DNA of 6,327 nucleotides. It comes from Chloroflexota bacterium. Lineage in GTDB: Bacteria > Chloroflexota > Anaerolineae > Anaerolineales > UBA4823. Each line of letters begins with the position of its first letter. Position 1 is the first letter of the stretch. The stretch lies in the NCBI GenBank assembly GCA_030636125.1, contig DAOVXM010000162.1, forward strand, positions 1-6,327, written 5' to 3'. The notes under the pieces are model-generated. The model did no database searches. It worked only from the letters and a program-made list of their open reading frames with translations, and had not been told where the DNA came from. The translations under genes and the position numbers were made by a program. This document shows, piece after piece, positions 6,253 through 6,327 of this stretch.

Positions 6253-6278
6253 TCCCAGGATGACTGGGAAATCATCCT
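6253..6278. repeat. Two overlapping, mutually exclusive short hairpins upstream of the kinase gene
   Basis: TCCCAG (6253-6258) can pair with CTGGGA (6264-6269). Alternatively AGGATGA (6257-6263) can pair perfectly with TCATCCT (6272-6278). The arms share bases, so only one can form at a time. They lie about 110 bases upstream of the kinase start, upstream of its candidate promoter. The remainder of 6148-6327 shows no gene that can be called. It could belong to the end of an upstream transcript or be a protein-binding site. Confidence 0.4.
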
Positions 6279-6327
6279 AATGTCATTACGAATTAACCCG
6301 TTTGCAGGATAGAGAGTATGTAGAAAA

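Noticed and set aside
6229..6327. C-terminal end of an upstream gene entering from the right edge on the minus strand
   Set aside because: Short open frames of 10-25 codons reach the edge but none has recognisable content, so nothing can be called without more sequence.

Overview
The window carries five protein genes, all read from the minus strand, so the order of transcription is right to left: a membrane-bound sensor histidine kinase, its NarL/LuxR-type response regulator, a small orphan receiver-like protein, and then subunits II and I of a haem-copper cytochrome c oxidase. Subunit I runs off the left edge. No tRNA, rRNA, CRISPR array or transposase gene was seen.

Organism: certainly bacterial. 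Subunit II carries a fused C-terminal cytochrome c domain and subunit I has a YSHP motif in place of the usual GHPE, which together define a caa3-type, A2-class oxidase. This, a GAF-rich NarL-family kinase and moderate base composition would fit an aerobic or facultative member of the Chloroflexota (Anaerolineae-like), but that assignment is an inference from style, not a proof.

Layout: (i) 1-2724 is the oxidase pair, with subunit II ending 11 bases before the subunit I start. The other cta/cox genes presumably lie beyond the left edge. (ii) 2725-3652 is a repeat-rich stretch. A 124-residue degenerate receiver protein (2948-3322) sits between two related elements of about 120 bp (2780-2901 and 3369-3489) lying in opposite orientation. 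Each element is made of two hairpins, and one stem shows a compensatory base-pair change between the copies. (iii) 3583-3610 is a 12-bp perfect hairpin that probably ends the two-component operon. (iv) 3653-6147 is the response regulator/kinase pair, with a 4-base ATGA overlap. (v) 6148-6327 is a gene-free leader with a candidate promoter, a 21-bp inverted repeat over its -10 region and two mutually exclusive hairpins.

How the parts may work together: the kinase has a cysteine-rich first GAF-like region (CxxC plus two further Cys) that could bind an Fe-S cluster or act as a thiol redox switch. Its position just upstream of a terminal oxidase suggests, without proving it, that the pair senses oxygen or redox state and adjusts respiration. 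The most unusual items are the paired palindromic elements bracketing the degenerate receiver, the Cys cluster in the kinase, and the two additional membrane helices at the N-terminus of subunit I.
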